Shown in pieces: positions 44,700-54,178 of a DNA stretch of 64,000 nt. The stretch spans positions 124,001 through 188,000 of the forward strand of contig JACJYO010000005.1 in NCBI GenBank assembly GCA_020636075.1, in the 5' to 3' direction. The notes beneath the pieces were generated by a model. It did no database searches and was not told the origin of the DNA. It worked only from the letters and a program-made list of their open reading frames with translations. Numbering within the stretch: position 1 is the first letter of the stretch; the number at the start of each line of letters is the position of its first letter. This DNA comes from Lewinellaceae bacterium (GTDB lineage Bacteria > Bacteroidota > Bacteroidia > Chitinophagales > Saprospiraceae). The position numbers and the translations under genes were made by a program.

Positions 44700-46496
44700 T
44701 CAATCCGGCTGCTGAATTAGCCAAAATACTTTTTCCAGTGTGGTATCGATCCCGCTGACAACGTCGTCCAAATTCGGCTCCACAACAACATCAGGAACAA
44801 TCCCGCCTGCCGGTTTTTCTTCCAATGGGAAACTGCCAAACACCGGGATGTCCACTTCAATGCCTGAGTTCGGCAGCCGAAGAAATGCGATGAGCCCACC
44901 ATTGATGCCGCGTTGGCTGCCCCCGGTTGGTTGGCCGACCAGGGTGGCTAATTTGTTTTTTTGAAGCAGCTGTGCCAGGTAAAATGTTGCCGAGCTGTTC
45001 GACGCATCGGTCAGCAAATACACTTTCCCGGGGAAGGCATTTTTGTTCACTGGAATTTGGGTTTCTGCATTGGCCTCCTCGACCCGGAAATAGCCGTCGG
45101 CAACTGCGGTGGTTTCCTTGCTCAGGTCTTTGAACCGGTTGTCCCAGGAGGTCAGGTAGGGCTCGAGGTCGGCTGGTACTTTTTGATAGCGCGTTCTGAT
45201 TTCACGCGCTTCACGTACAATCGGCCGGCCCGGCAGGTATTTAGCCAGCTCGATCGACACTTCATCCATGCCGCCTTCATTGCCCCGAATATCGATGATG
45301 AGTTGGCTGGCCCGGCGTTTTTTCATTGAATCAAAAGCGTTTTTCAAAAAAGCACGCCAGTCCAGCGCCATTTGATAGGTGACAAAAGTGCCCAGCCGCA
45401 AGTAACCGATGCTGTCGTGCAGAAATTTGAATTCCCACAAATCATCCAAACTGGAGGGCGGTGGACCGTAGCGTTCCGTCAGTATAGCCAGGCGATCTTG
45501 GCGGCTCACAGCCTTCACGGTTTTGGAAAACTGTTGGCCGGTACGCAGATCGGTGAGGTCAATGGTGTACCGGCTGTTCTCGGGTGGAAAAACCAAGGGG
45601 AAGTACGCGTCAAAACTTTCAAATGTATTCAGCCCGGTCAGTTGCAAGTCGTCCAAACGTTTGACATTGTTGGGGCCATCGGCTTTCACCAGCGGCAACA
45701 GGCGGTTGAGTATCTCCGCAAACGGCACGCCGTTGATCGATCGGATTTCCAGTCCGCGGGTTAATTCAGAGTGCTCCGAAGCATTTTTTTCAATAAAAAG
45801 CCGCCGCGCAATGATCCGGGTGCAAAAAGGCAGTTTGTCCGGTTGGTCAAAAACCAGCTGCTGGATCAGCCCCGACTGGTTGAAAAAATTAGCGTAGGTA
45901 TGTCCGCATTGCACCCAACCCGCCGCTTCCGAAAACAGGCGATAGGCTTCCAGGCAGGTCACCGGGGATTGAATTGCCGATTCCAATTGGGCAAAAAACG
46001 GCGCAATCTCGGCAGGCTGGCGGTAACGGTACAGGCCGGGGTGCATGCTGGTAAATGCGTTTTGAAGCACTCGCAGGTCCGCACGCATTTGTTGAACTGA
46101 AATCTTGGGCAAGTCTTCAGGGTTGTACCGGGGCAGTTCATTCCAGCGATCGACCCGGTCTGCTGCAGCGCCATTTTTCACCAGGAGCAAGCGGTTTTGG
46201 CCATCCAGTTCCCAGGTTTTATCGTCGAGGATGAATTTGTATTCCAGAACCCCATCTTTTATTCCGTTTTCAAACGTTACTGTGGTGGTGTAGATGCCGT
46301 CGCCGTCGTTGTCCGTCAGGTCAAGTGATTTTTCCCAGGACAATGGAAACTGACCGCCGCGCAGGCCAACATTTGTTTTGGAAGAAATTTGTTTTGCCGC
46401 AGGCGCAAGATCGATCTGGAAGGTCAATTGGAGCGATTGCTGCGCAACAGCGCACAGGCTGAAGCAGCATGCCAGCAGGAGCATACATGATTTCAT
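44700..46496 (-). CDS. Secreted S41-family peptidase with N-terminal beta-sandwich domain
   Basis: A 598-residue exported protein. After the signal peptide (ending AVAQ) comes a beta domain at about 20-115 like the CBM20/E-set modules (GLRGGQFPLSWEKSLDLTD, DGDGIYTTTVTF, LEYKFILDDKTWELDG). The S41 tail-specific protease domain covers about 330-590 (QLIIDIRGNEGGMDEV; catalytic Ser in LLTDASNSSATFYLAQ; GQPTGGSQRG). An accessory glycan-binding or protein-binding module on an S41 protease is common in Bacteroidota. It lies upstream of the TonB receptor on the same strand. Confidence 0.88.
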   Translation of the reverse strand: MKSCMLLLACCFSLCAVAQQSLQLTFQIDLAPAAKQISSKTNVGLRGGQFPLSWEKSLDLTDNDGDGIYTTTVTFENGIKDGVLEYKFILDDKTWELDGQNRLLLVKNGAAADRVDRWNELPRYNPEDLPKISVQQMRADLRVLQNAFTSMHPGLYRYRQPAEIAPFFAQLESAIQSPVTCLEAYRLFSEAAGWVQCGHTYANFFNQSGLIQQLVFDQPDKLPFCTRIIARRLFIEKNASEHSELTRGLEIRSINGVPFAEILNRLLPLVKADGPNNVKRLDDLQLTGLNTFESFDAYFPLVFPPENSRYTIDLTDLRTGQQFSKTVKAVSRQDRLAILTERYGPPPSSLDDLWEFKFLHDSIGYLRLGTFVTYQMALDWRAFLKNAFDSMKKRRASQLIIDIRGNEGGMDEVSIELAKYLPGRPIVREAREIRTRYQKVPADLEPYLTSWDNRFKDLSKETTAVADGYFRVEEANAETQIPVNKNAFPGKVYLLTDASNSSATFYLAQLLQKNKLATLVGQPTGGSQRGINGGLIAFLRLPNSGIEVDIPVFGSFPLEEKPAGGIVPDVVVEPNLDDVVSGIDTTLEKVFWLIQQPD

Positions 46497-46581
46497 TGTT
46501 CAGATTTTTATGAAATGATCCGGCAAAGGTGGGCGGGCCGGATGGGCTGCACGCCTCAAATTCCACTCCGGGGGACTCAAA

Positions 46582-47799
46582 TCAGGAATTTGAGACCCCT
46601 GTCATTTTTTGAGCCTTCAAAAATTCGGAGGGCGAGCATCCGGCATGTTTCAGGAAAGCCCGGTTGAACGTGGCTTTGCTATTGAAGCCGCATTCGTAAG
46701 CGATACCGAGTATGGAAAGGTGCTTGAATGCAGGATCGGCAGCCATACGCTTTACGGCTTCTACGCGGTAAGCATTGATAAATTCATTGAAGTTTTGGTT
46801 TAGCTGCGTATTCAGCACGCGCGACACTACGGTTGGCGACATATCCAGATAGCCGGCCAGATCGGCAAGTGTTAGTTCCGGCTGCAAATACGGTCGTTTT
46901 TTGCCCATGTATTGCTGCAGCATGGCTGCGTATGCACGCAGATTTTCCGTTTCGGTAACTGCATCTTTTTGCCCGATGTGGGCTGTTGTGTCAGGCTCAA
47001 AATGGAGCGCAAGCACCTGCTTAGGCATGGCGCCATAGCCGGCGATACTCAGGTAATAAATAATTATGCCCCAGGCAAAAAACGAGTACCAGTCCAATTG
47101 ATAAGGCAGCTGTTTACCCCGGACAAACTCGACGATATCGAATGCAAACCAAATAACCAGCGCGGCGCCCACTGCGTATAAACAATAGTTCAACCAGGCA
47201 AAACGCAGGCTGCTTGTTTCAGAGAAATTGGCATTCAGGTAGTGTCGGTACTGCCGGTATACCTGCCTGGTGCGTATAAAATAATAGCCCAACGATCCAT
47301 AAGCAGCCAGGTAAAGCAAATAGTCGGCAAGGCCGGTCGGCCAGTCGGCAAGGCTGCCTTTGGTTCCGAAATGTTCAGGGAACGGCTGGCCCATCAGTTG
47401 GTTTTTAATCAGGACATCGATCACAAAAACCGTCAGTTGCTGCCCGATCATGGCAAAGGCCGGTGCAAAGTGCCACCAGTTGGCGCCACGAAATTTAAAA
47501 TTGCTGTTGGTGAGGCTTCGGAAATAAAAATAAACCAGCGGCCCAATGGCAAACCAATGGTTGAAGGGAAAGTAAAACATGAACGTGGTATACCCGTCGT
47601 GGGAGTCGTACCATCCGGCAAATCCCAGCATCCAGTTGGCTACCCGCAAGCTGAAAATTAGCAGCAAAAAAGCCAGTAAGCGGTCGGCCAGGCAAGCCTC
47701 ACGCTGCCCACGCAGCCACAGGATCGCAGCAAACAACAGCCCCTGAATAAAGGCCGGCAGGAGCAGGGCACTGTACACATTGAAGTCGAATGGCGGCAT
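46582..47799 (-). CDS. Membrane-embedded AraC-family transcriptional regulator
   Basis: A protein of about 405 residues with seven hydrophobic N-terminal helices (to about residue 235) and a C-terminal AraC-type double HTH (TLADLAGYLDMSPTVVSRVL and HLSILGIAYECGFNSKATF, ending HAGCSPSEFLK). The 7TM part resembles the sensor region of Bacteroidota AraC regulators of unknown ligand. The ATG at 47799 is preferred over 47841. It is divergent from the lipoprotein gene. Confidence 0.9.
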   Translation of the reverse strand: MPPFDFNVYSALLLPAFIQGLLFAAILWLRGQREACLADRLLAFLLLIFSLRVANWMLGFAGWYDSHDGYTTFMFYFPFNHWFAIGPLVYFYFRSLTNSNFKFRGANWWHFAPAFAMIGQQLTVFVIDVLIKNQLMGQPFPEHFGTKGSLADWPTGLADYLLYLAAYGSLGYYFIRTRQVYRQYRHYLNANFSETSSLRFAWLNYCLYAVGAALVIWFAFDIVEFVRGKQLPYQLDWYSFFAWGIIIYYLSIAGYGAMPKQVLALHFEPDTTAHIGQKDAVTETENLRAYAAMLQQYMGKKRPYLQPELTLADLAGYLDMSPTVVSRVLNTQLNQNFNEFINAYRVEAVKRMAADPAFKHLSILGIAYECGFNSKATFNRAFLKHAGCSPSEFLKAQKMTGVSNS

Positions 47800-47912
47800 G
47801 CCCAAAGATGAAAAAGATTGCCGAAGCCGGCAACGGCTCACCCAACCTCATCGAAGACATCTGCGTATTAAGAGCAAACAGATCCAAACAAATAATTCAA
47901 ACAAGTTCAATT

Positions 47913-49625
47913 ATGAAAAATTGGAAATTGCTCTCCGCTATGCTCCTCGCCTGCGCCACCCTTTGGTTGGCCTGCGGCGAAGATTACCCCACGCCGTCTG
48001 AAGGCACCCAGGTTTCAGTACGCTTTGCCGGCCGGGTTCTTACAACCAACAACCTTCCGGTTGTCAATGCCGAAGTGCGCGCCGGCGATGAAATAACCTA
48101 CACCGATGTCAACGGTGTCTTCCGCCTGCCCGAACTCAAGTTGCCAGCCCGCAACGCGATCTTGCGGGTGCACAAAGCCGGGTATTTTGCCTTTTCCCGG
48201 GCTTATGTGGTTGAAAACAAATCCCTGCAAAACCTGACGATCCAGTTGTTGGACAAACAATTGATCCATTCGTTTGCGGCTTCGCAACCTTCAACTGCCG
48301 AAACGGGCACTGGTGCGCGGATCAACTTCCCCGCCAACGCTGTGACAAAAACGGATGGGAGTGCTTATTCCGGAACTGTCCGTGTGTATGCGCAATATCT
48401 CGATCCCACGGCGCCTGATTTAAGCCTGCACATGCCCGGCGACCTGCGTGGGATTAGTCTCAGCGGGGAAGAGCAAACCCTCGCCACCTTCGGCATGCTC
48501 GGCGTCGAACTCGAAACCCCCGCTGGTGAAATACTCCAGGTTGCAGCCGGACAGGAGGTTGAAATTGATCTGCCCATACCGTCAGAAAAATTAGCCGCAG
48601 CCCCGGCAACCATCCCGCTTTGGCACTACGACGACGCAACCGCCCGCTGGGTTGAGGAAGGTTTCGCTGAAAAAATTGGCGACCGGTATGTCGGCAAGGT
48701 CAGCCATTTTTCGTTCTGGAATTGCGATGTCGGTTTACCGCTGGTCCATTTGAGCGGAAAGTTATTCCTGGAAACCATTGATCAGCCGTTGTCATGGGCT
48801 GTTGTGGAGCTGACGTTACTTTCTAAAGGTTATACCCGCAATGCGGTAACGGATCAAAATGGTTGTTTCGGAGGTCAGGTGCCAAAGAACGAAGCTTTTC
48901 TGATGGAAGTGTATGTGCAAACGCCCTGTGGCAAAGAACTGGTGTACAGCCAGAATATCGGCCCTTTCCAGAATGATGTTGTTTTGCCCAATATCATTGT
49001 TCAAGTACAAAACATACCCGAGTTGCTGGTGTCGGGCGTGTTGCAAAATTGCAACAACCAGGCAGTTCAAAACGGGTACGCCGTCATTACACACGGGAAC
49101 TTGGAATATACTGTGCCTACTGAGCCGGATGGCAATTTCAGTCTGACAATTTTCTCCTGCAATATTGGTGGCCCGGTTACTGTTGTTGGCTATGACCTGG
49201 ATGCCCTCAATGCAAGCCAGACCAGTACTTTCAATAATCCGGCCTCGCCCTTGTCAGTCGGCAACATTCAGGCATGTACACCGATTGCGGAATTTGTTGA
49301 GATCATTTACGACGGCCAGTCGTATAAAATCGTGGAAAATGTCGGCAGGGAAATAGTCGGGGCAAAAACCAATATTTTTGCAGAATCTGCCGGAAAATAT
49401 GTGACTTTCCAGTTTGAAAACAACCAACAAACCGGCACCTTCCCGCTTGATCAATTTTACTTTTATCCCGGTGTTGCCGACTCAGTGAGTACCATAAATA
49501 TCAACACCACGATAACACAATTTGGCCCCTCGGGGCAGCAAATTATTGGCACCTTGTCCGGCACCCTTCAATCGAATAATGGTCAAACGCATACCGTCAG
49601 CGGTAACTACCAGGTTAATTATTGA
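47913..49625 (+). CDS. Large lipoprotein with carboxypeptidase-regulatory-like repeats
   Basis: A lipoprotein of about 570 residues (leader MLLACATLWLAC, cysteine at 21). The first domain, about 33-105, is a CarboxypepD_reg-like beta-sandwich (RFAGRVLTTNNLPVVNAEV, TDVNGVFRLPEL). Later similar folds occur around 300-370 (LETIDQPLSWAVVELTL, TDQNGCFGG) and 390-460, giving a string of Ig-like domains; a ZU5-like GTGARINFPANAVTKTDG segment sits near 130-150. Probably surface exposed. Longer in-frame starts upstream (47790) lack a signal peptide. Confidence 0.75.
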   Translation: MKNWKLLSAMLLACATLWLACGEDYPTPSEGTQVSVRFAGRVLTTNNLPVVNAEVRAGDEITYTDVNGVFRLPELKLPARNAILRVHKAGYFAFSRAYVVENKSLQNLTIQLLDKQLIHSFAASQPSTAETGTGARINFPANAVTKTDGSAYSGTVRVYAQYLDPTAPDLSLHMPGDLRGISLSGEEQTLATFGMLGVELETPAGEILQVAAGQEVEIDLPIPSEKLAAAPATIPLWHYDDATARWVEEGFAEKIGDRYVGKVSHFSFWNCDVGLPLVHLSGKLFLETIDQPLSWAVVELTLLSKGYTRNAVTDQNGCFGGQVPKNEAFLMEVYVQTPCGKELVYSQNIGPFQNDVVLPNIIVQVQNIPELLVSGVLQNCNNQAVQNGYAVITHGNLEYTVPTEPDGNFSLTIFSCNIGGPVTVVGYDLDALNASQTSTFNNPASPLSVGNIQACTPIAEFVEIIYDGQSYKIVENVGREIVGAKTNIFAESAGKYVTFQFENNQQTGTFPLDQFYFYPGVADSVSTININTTITQFGPSGQQIIGTLSGTLQSNNGQTHTVSGNYQVNY

Positions 49626-49672
49626 CCGCTGACCCGTTTTCGGATATGGCCTTGCGCATGCCATTGGCTCGT

Positions 49673-49706
49673 AGTGAGGGGGTGACTTCGAAGTCACCCC
49701 CTCACT
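49673..49706. terminator. Perfect 34-bp palindrome downstream of the lipoprotein gene
   Basis: AGTGAGGGGGTGACTTC is followed at once by its exact complement with no loop. It lies 48 bp after the lipoprotein stop and can act as a terminator, though perfect palindromes of this length are also typical of intergenic repeats. Confidence 0.6.
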
Positions 49707-49764
49707 TATAGTTACAGCCTGCCTCCGCTCTAAAAACTAAACAAAATCAACAAATACTGGTTTT

Positions 49765-49778
49765 AGTGTAGTTACACT
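49765..49778. promoter_or_regulatory. Candidate MarR operator within a promoter
   Basis: The palindrome AGTGTAGTTACACT lies between a TTTT block (49761-49764) and TATATTTA (49780-49787), which resembles a -7 box, directly upstream of the MarR gene. This is the usual arrangement for autorepression. Confidence 0.5.
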
Positions 49779-49790
49779 TATATTTACGTC

Positions 49791-50246
49791 ATGAATATCG
49801 AAGCCGAATTAAAAAGCACCAAACCAATCCCCCCAAAACAACGGGCTTTATTGAATATTTTATTCACAGCCAGTTGGTTAAGCTGCCATCTCCAACGGCA
49901 ATTGCGTAACTATAACCTTTCTCTCCCGCAGTACAATATTCTTCGAATTCTCAATGGCAGCTATCCCAAAGGGCTTTCCGTGCTCGACATCAAAGGCCGC
50001 ATGATCGACCGCAGCAGCAACGTAAGCCGCCTGGTTGAAAAGCTTCGTGAAAACGGTTATGTCGACCGCGTTGCGCACTCCGGCGACCGGCGCATGGTAG
50101 TGGTTTCTATTTCCGAGCAGGGAAAAACTTTACTTTCAGAAGTTCAGGCGAATGGTTTTGTCGACCCGGATAAAATGCCTGGCAACAAATTGAGTGAGGC
50201 AGAAGCAACGGAACTGGCGCATTTGCTGGATAGGTTCAGAGGGTAA
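49791..50246 (+). CDS. MarR-family transcriptional regulator
   Basis: A 151-residue MarR protein. The winged HTH spans about 60-125 (PKGLSVLDIKGRMIDRSSNVSRLVEKL, wing HSGDRRMVVVSIS), flanked by dimerisation helices. A 14-bp palindrome in the promoter suggests autoregulation. Targets and ligand are not evident, and no efflux or detoxification gene is adjacent. Confidence 0.93.
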   Translation: MNIEAELKSTKPIPPKQRALLNILFTASWLSCHLQRQLRNYNLSLPQYNILRILNGSYPKGLSVLDIKGRMIDRSSNVSRLVEKLRENGYVDRVAHSGDRRMVVVSISEQGKTLLSEVQANGFVDPDKMPGNKLSEAEATELAHLLDRFRG

Positions 50247-50249
50247 CGC

Positions 50250-50304
50250 GTAACGCGAACCTCTGGTTCGCTTGCGTTAAGCGCGAACCGGAGGTTCGCG
50301 TTAC
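50250..50304. repeat. Long hairpin between marR and rlmN
   Basis: GTAACGCGAACCTC (50250-50263) pairs with its complement near 50291-50304, and GGTTCGC pairs with GCGAACC inside, leaving a loop of about 9 nt. The GCGAAC/GTTCGC core recurs in the two hairpins upstream of ftsK (53844-53890). It overlaps the rlmN 3' end by a few bases and lies between convergent genes. Confidence 0.75.
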
Positions 50305-51356
50305 TTATTCGCCAACTGCCCGCAAGCCGCATCGATATCCTTCCCCCGGCTTCGACGTACCGTCACCGTCACACCATTTTTGGCCAAATACGCCGCAAAT
50401 GCATCCAGGCGCTCTTCTCCGGTTTTGGTAAACGGCGCCCCATCGATCGGGTTATATTCAATAATATTGACGCGTACCGGAAAGTGGCGGCGACACAATC
50501 GTACCAGCTTTTGTGCATCTTCGATGCTATCGTTAAACCGCTCAAAAGCAATGTATTCGTAGGAGATGCGGTTTTTTGTTTTCCGATAAAAATACTCCAG
50601 CGCTTCCATCAACAGTTCCAACTGGTTGCTCTCGTTGATGGGCATAATTTCATTTCGTTTGGCATCATCGGCAGCGTGCAGGCTGAGCGCCAGATTGCTG
50701 CGAAAGCCGTCGTCGGCCAGTTTGCGGATCATTTTTGCAATGCCGGCAGTACTCACCGTGATGCGCCGGGCCGACATGCCTAAACCCGACGGCGGCGGCG
50801 CGGTGATCCGCGCAATGCTTTCCATGGTATTGGCGTAAGTCAGCAGCGGCTCGCCCATGCCCATGTATACAATATTGGTCAATCCTTGCCCGTAAGCCTC
50901 CTGGCATTGCCGGTTTCCGATGGCCACCTGATCGTAAATTTCATATGCTTCGAGGTTGCGCTTACGACCCATACGGCCGGTGGCACAAAACGCACAGGTA
51001 AGACTGCAACCGACCTGAGTGCTCACGCACACCGTGTAGCGGTTATCTTCGGGCACGGGGATCAACACACTTTCAATGCGGTGGCCATCGTGCGTAACCA
51101 GGCGGGTTTTGATGGTTCCATCGGCGCTGTTTTGCACGGCATCGATTTGCAGGGTGTGCAGGGTAAAGTTTTCCCGGATGCGCTGGCGCAAATCTTTGGG
51201 CAGGTTGCTCATATCATCCAGATCGGTCACCGACTTTGCCCAGAGCCATTCGTACAATTGTTTGGCCCGGAAACGCGGTTCGTTCCAGGAAGCGAAGAGG
51301 GCTTCCAGATCAGGAAGGGTTATAGTGCGGAGGTCGCGGATAGTCATGGTTTGCAC
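50301..51356 (-). CDS. rlmN: 23S rRNA (adenine-C2)-methyltransferase RlmN
   Basis: A 351-residue radical SAM enzyme with the cluster motif C117-x3-C121-x2-C124 (GCSLTCAFCATG) and the C-terminal methyl-carrying cysteine region (RGKDIDAACGQL). It also has the RlmN N-domain (AKQLYEWLWAKSVTDLDDMSN) and MGMGEPLLTY. It methylates A2503 of 23S rRNA and A37 of some tRNAs. It lies 3 bp downstream of ftsK, so the two are co-transcribed. Confidence 0.95.
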   Translation of the reverse strand: MQTMTIRDLRTITLPDLEALFASWNEPRFRAKQLYEWLWAKSVTDLDDMSNLPKDLRQRIRENFTLHTLQIDAVQNSADGTIKTRLVTHDGHRIESVLIPVPEDNRYTVCVSTQVGCSLTCAFCATGRMGRKRNLEAYEIYDQVAIGNRQCQEAYGQGLTNIVYMGMGEPLLTYANTMESIARITAPPPSGLGMSARRITVSTAGIAKMIRKLADDGFRSNLALSLHAADDAKRNEIMPINESNQLELLMEALEYFYRKTKNRISYEYIAFERFNDSIEDAQKLVRLCRRHFPVRVNIIEYNPIDGAPFTKTGEERLDAFAAYLAKNGVTVTVRRSRGKDIDAACGQLANK

Positions 51357-51359
51357 TAT

Positions 51360-53837
51360 TTACCGGCGTGCCCGGAGTTCGGTCAGAAAACGCTCCAGTT
51401 CCGTACTGTCGTAATAGAGCACTTCCCGCGGTTTGGAGCCCTCAGCAGGACCGACGACGCCAAGGCCTTCCAGTTGGTCCATAATTCGACCGGCGCGGTT
51501 GTAGCCGAGTTTGAGCCGGCGCTGGATCATGCTGGTGGAGCCATGCTGCGTTTCGACCACCAGGCGTGCTGCATCTTCCAGCATATCGTCGAGGTCGGCC
51601 AGGCTGACTTGTTTGGAGCCACCCCCATCGTCGTCGCTGTGAAATTCGGGCAGGAAAAACGGTTCGGGGAATCCGGTTTGATTTGAAATAAATTCGATGA
51701 CGCGCTCCACTTCGGGGGTGTCAATAAACGCCGACTGCAAACGAACAATGTCGCCACCTACCGAAAGCAACATGTCGCCTTTTCCAGTCAGTTGGTCTGC
51801 ACCGCCCGTGTCGAGAATAGTGCGGCTGTCCACTTTAGACACCACTTTGTAAGCAATCCGGGCCGGGAAGTTGGCCTTGATCACCCCTGTAATAATATTC
51901 ACCGATGGGCGTTGGGTCGCAATGATCAGGTGAATCCCTACAGCGCGCGACAATTGCGCCAGACGGCCGATGGGCAGTTCCACTTCTTTCCCCGCCGTCA
52001 TGATCAGGTCGGCAAATTCGTCGATGACCAGTACGATGTACGGTAGAAAACGGTGGCCTTTGAGAGGGTTGAGCCGTCGGGCCACAAATTTGGTGTTGTA
52101 CTCGGCAATGTTACGTGTTTCGGCGCTCTTGAGCAGATCATAGCGGGTTTCCATCTCGATGATCAACGAGTTGAGCGTTTGGACCACCTTTGTTGTTTCC
52201 GTAACGATCGGCTCGATCTGGTCGGGCAAAAAACCGAGGAAGTGGTTGGCCAGACGCGCATAGGGGAACAGCTCCACTTTTTTCGGGTCGATCAGGATGA
52301 GCTTGATCTGCGAAGGGTGTTTTTTGTAAAGCAGCGAATTCAGGATAACGTTGATACCTACCGATTTACCCTGACCGGTGGCGCCTGCAATCAGCAAGTG
52401 CGGCATCTTGGTCAGGTCTGCTACAAACACCTCGTTCTGGATATTTTTTCCAAGCGCGATCGGCAGTTCCATTTTTGCACGTTTGAACCGCTCGTCCATG
52501 AGCACCTCGCGCATGCCTACAGTCTGCCGTTTTTTGTTGGGCACTTCGATACCAATAGTGCCCTTTCCGGGAATGGGTGCAATGATCCGGATGCCCAGCG
52601 CCGAGAGGTTGAGGGCAATATCGTCTTCAAGGTTTTTGATCTTTGAAATTCGAATACCACGCGCAGGTACGATCTCGTAGAGGGTTACCGTAGGGCCGAT
52701 CGTCGCTTTGATTTTCTCAATATCAATTTTGAAATTGAGCAGCGTGTGCAAAATCTGGTTTTTGTTGTGCTCCAGTTCCTCCCGGTCAATTTCCAGATGA
52801 GTGTTGTCGTACTCGTGCAGCAATTGGAGGTGGGGGTATTCGTAGTGCGACAGCTCCAGCGTCGGGTCGTAGGGTTCGGTCAGGTTTTCGCTGTCTTCCT
52901 GAATCGCTTCCACCGGCGGTTTGTAGGCTTCCGCCTCGTCGGGCGTGATGGGCGGCGGTGTTGGCGGTATGTTGATCTCGAGTTCGGTGTCTTCCGCGTT
53001 TTCGCTTTTTTTTGCGGGCTTGTCTTCGCTGAAAAGTGCGCTTTTTTTCGTCAGATCAAAAGCCAGCTGCCCGCCGGTACTCAGACTGTCTTCCTCGGCA
53101 GTTTCCGTTGTTTTTTTCAAAGATTCCATCTCCAACTCAGCCAGCAACGGTTTCTCCGATTCCGGTTTGTCAGTAGCGGAAATGGTAGCCGTTGGCTTGG
53201 GTACCCGCCGGCGTTTGCCGTATTCCCCGCTCAGCAAATCGCGCCAGGCGCGTTGAATTTCAAATAAAAATTTGCGCCAGGTAAAATCGGAAAGGTCAGG
53301 GTTATTGTTCCAGACAAACACCGCCAGCAAAGCAAAAATCAAGAGGGCCAGTGTACCAGGAATACCTAAAAATTTCTGTATCCATTCACTGACGGCCAGG
53401 CCGAACACCCCTCCCATCGGAAATTCGAACGCCTGAAAAAAGAACGAGCCGACGATGGAAACCACCACCATCCAGATGGCCGTTTTTTGCAGCGTAGCCG
53501 ACAAATGACTTGTCGGTACGCGGCGGATCAATCCCAAACCATACTTGTACAACAGGTACACAAACCCAAATGACGCCACCCCAAAGCCCCAGTAGATTAT
53601 GCTGTCGGCCAAAAATGCACCAAGCCGCCCCAGCCAGTTGTCAACCTCCACATCGCCAAGAAACATATCCCAGGAAAACCGGAACACGATATCGTGGTCA
53701 TTTTCCCAGGTAAAAAAGTAGGAAGTGAAAGCGACAAGAAAATAGAATGACAGGAATAGGAGGAACATCCCGAAAAGTTTCGAGAGGCGTTCATCGTCGA
53801 AGGAAAGGCTTCTTTGTCCGCGGTTACTTTTGGCCAT
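51360..53837 (-). CDS. ftsK: DNA translocase FtsK/SpoIIIE
   Basis: An 825-residue translocase: four membrane helices in the first 200 residues, an acidic linker, alpha/beta motor domains with Walker A GATGQGKSVGIN (about 483) and Walker B YIVLVIDEFADLI, and a C-terminal gamma winged helix (SMIQRRLKLGYNRAGRIMDQL). It pumps chromosomal DNA at the division septum. Two short hairpins and a TACTTTTG box lie in its leader. Confidence 0.95.
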   Translation of the reverse strand: MAKSNRGQRSLSFDDERLSKLFGMFLLFLSFYFLVAFTSYFFTWENDHDIVFRFSWDMFLGDVEVDNWLGRLGAFLADSIIYWGFGVASFGFVYLLYKYGLGLIRRVPTSHLSATLQKTAIWMVVVSIVGSFFFQAFEFPMGGVFGLAVSEWIQKFLGIPGTLALLIFALLAVFVWNNNPDLSDFTWRKFLFEIQRAWRDLLSGEYGKRRRVPKPTATISATDKPESEKPLLAELEMESLKKTTETAEEDSLSTGGQLAFDLTKKSALFSEDKPAKKSENAEDTELEINIPPTPPPITPDEAEAYKPPVEAIQEDSENLTEPYDPTLELSHYEYPHLQLLHEYDNTHLEIDREELEHNKNQILHTLLNFKIDIEKIKATIGPTVTLYEIVPARGIRISKIKNLEDDIALNLSALGIRIIAPIPGKGTIGIEVPNKKRQTVGMREVLMDERFKRAKMELPIALGKNIQNEVFVADLTKMPHLLIAGATGQGKSVGINVILNSLLYKKHPSQIKLILIDPKKVELFPYARLANHFLGFLPDQIEPIVTETTKVVQTLNSLIIEMETRYDLLKSAETRNIAEYNTKFVARRLNPLKGHRFLPYIVLVIDEFADLIMTAGKEVELPIGRLAQLSRAVGIHLIIATQRPSVNIITGVIKANFPARIAYKVVSKVDSRTILDTGGADQLTGKGDMLLSVGGDIVRLQSAFIDTPEVERVIEFISNQTGFPEPFFLPEFHSDDDGGGSKQVSLADLDDMLEDAARLVVETQHGSTSMIQRRLKLGYNRAGRIMDQLEGLGVVGPAEGSKPREVLYYDSTELERFLTELRARR

Positions 53838-53843
53838 ACGTAA

Positions 53844-53890
53844 AGCGAACGTCCCGTTCGCTATTTATGTAACGCGAACGTCTCGTTCGC
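53844..53890. repeat. Two GCGAAC hairpins in the ftsK leader
   Basis: AGCGAAC-GTCCC-GTTCGCT (53844-53862) and GCGAAC-GTCTC-GTTCGC (about 53874-53890), 11 bp apart. Their core matches the hairpin next to rlmN 3.5 kb away, so this looks like one intergenic repeat family. They lie immediately before the ftsK ATG. Confidence 0.75.
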
Positions 53891-53930
53891 TTTTGTGTCA
53901 ATTAAGTATTAGGTTCTGTGCAAAAGTAAG

Positions 53931-53938
53931 GCCTGTGC
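53931..53938 (-). promoter_or_regulatory. -7 box for ftsK
   Basis: TACTTTTG on the minus strand fits TAnnTTTG, about 94 bp before the ftsK ATG. The GCGAAC hairpins would be in the transcribed leader. Confidence 0.45.
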
Positions 53939-54026
53939 GGTAAATGCCACTTTTTTTGTGGGGATAAGGCCTTTTTAAAATCGTATCCGGGAATTTCGAT
54001 GAACTAATCATGTCTTAACCAATGTT

Positions 54027-54034
54027 TATATTTG
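54027..54034 (+). promoter_or_regulatory. -7 box before the fic remnant
   Basis: TATATTTG fits TAnnTTTG and lies 15 bp upstream of the ATG at 54050, so the truncated gene keeps its promoter. Confidence 0.45.
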
Positions 54035-54049
54035 CCAAACAGTATACCT

Positions 54050-54178
54050 ATGACGACCTCTACTTCGCCGACAATAAAAGGGCTGCTGGAAAAAATTGAT
54101 CGCCTGAAAGCAGAAATAGACCTGCTGCGGCCGTTGGCACCAGATATAGAAGCCCGCGTTCTTTCAAATAAAAATATA
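54050..54178 (+). pseudogene. 5' remnant of a Fic-family gene
   Basis: The first about 42 codons (IKGLLEKIDRLKAEIDLLRPL) resemble the N-terminal helix of Bacteroidota Fic/DOC proteins. The similarity stops at about NKNIR, and the following bases are the opposite-strand 3' part of a methyltransferase gene. The catalytic HPFxxGNGR region is absent, so no AMPylation activity is possible. The family call relies on a short segment. Confidence 0.5.
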
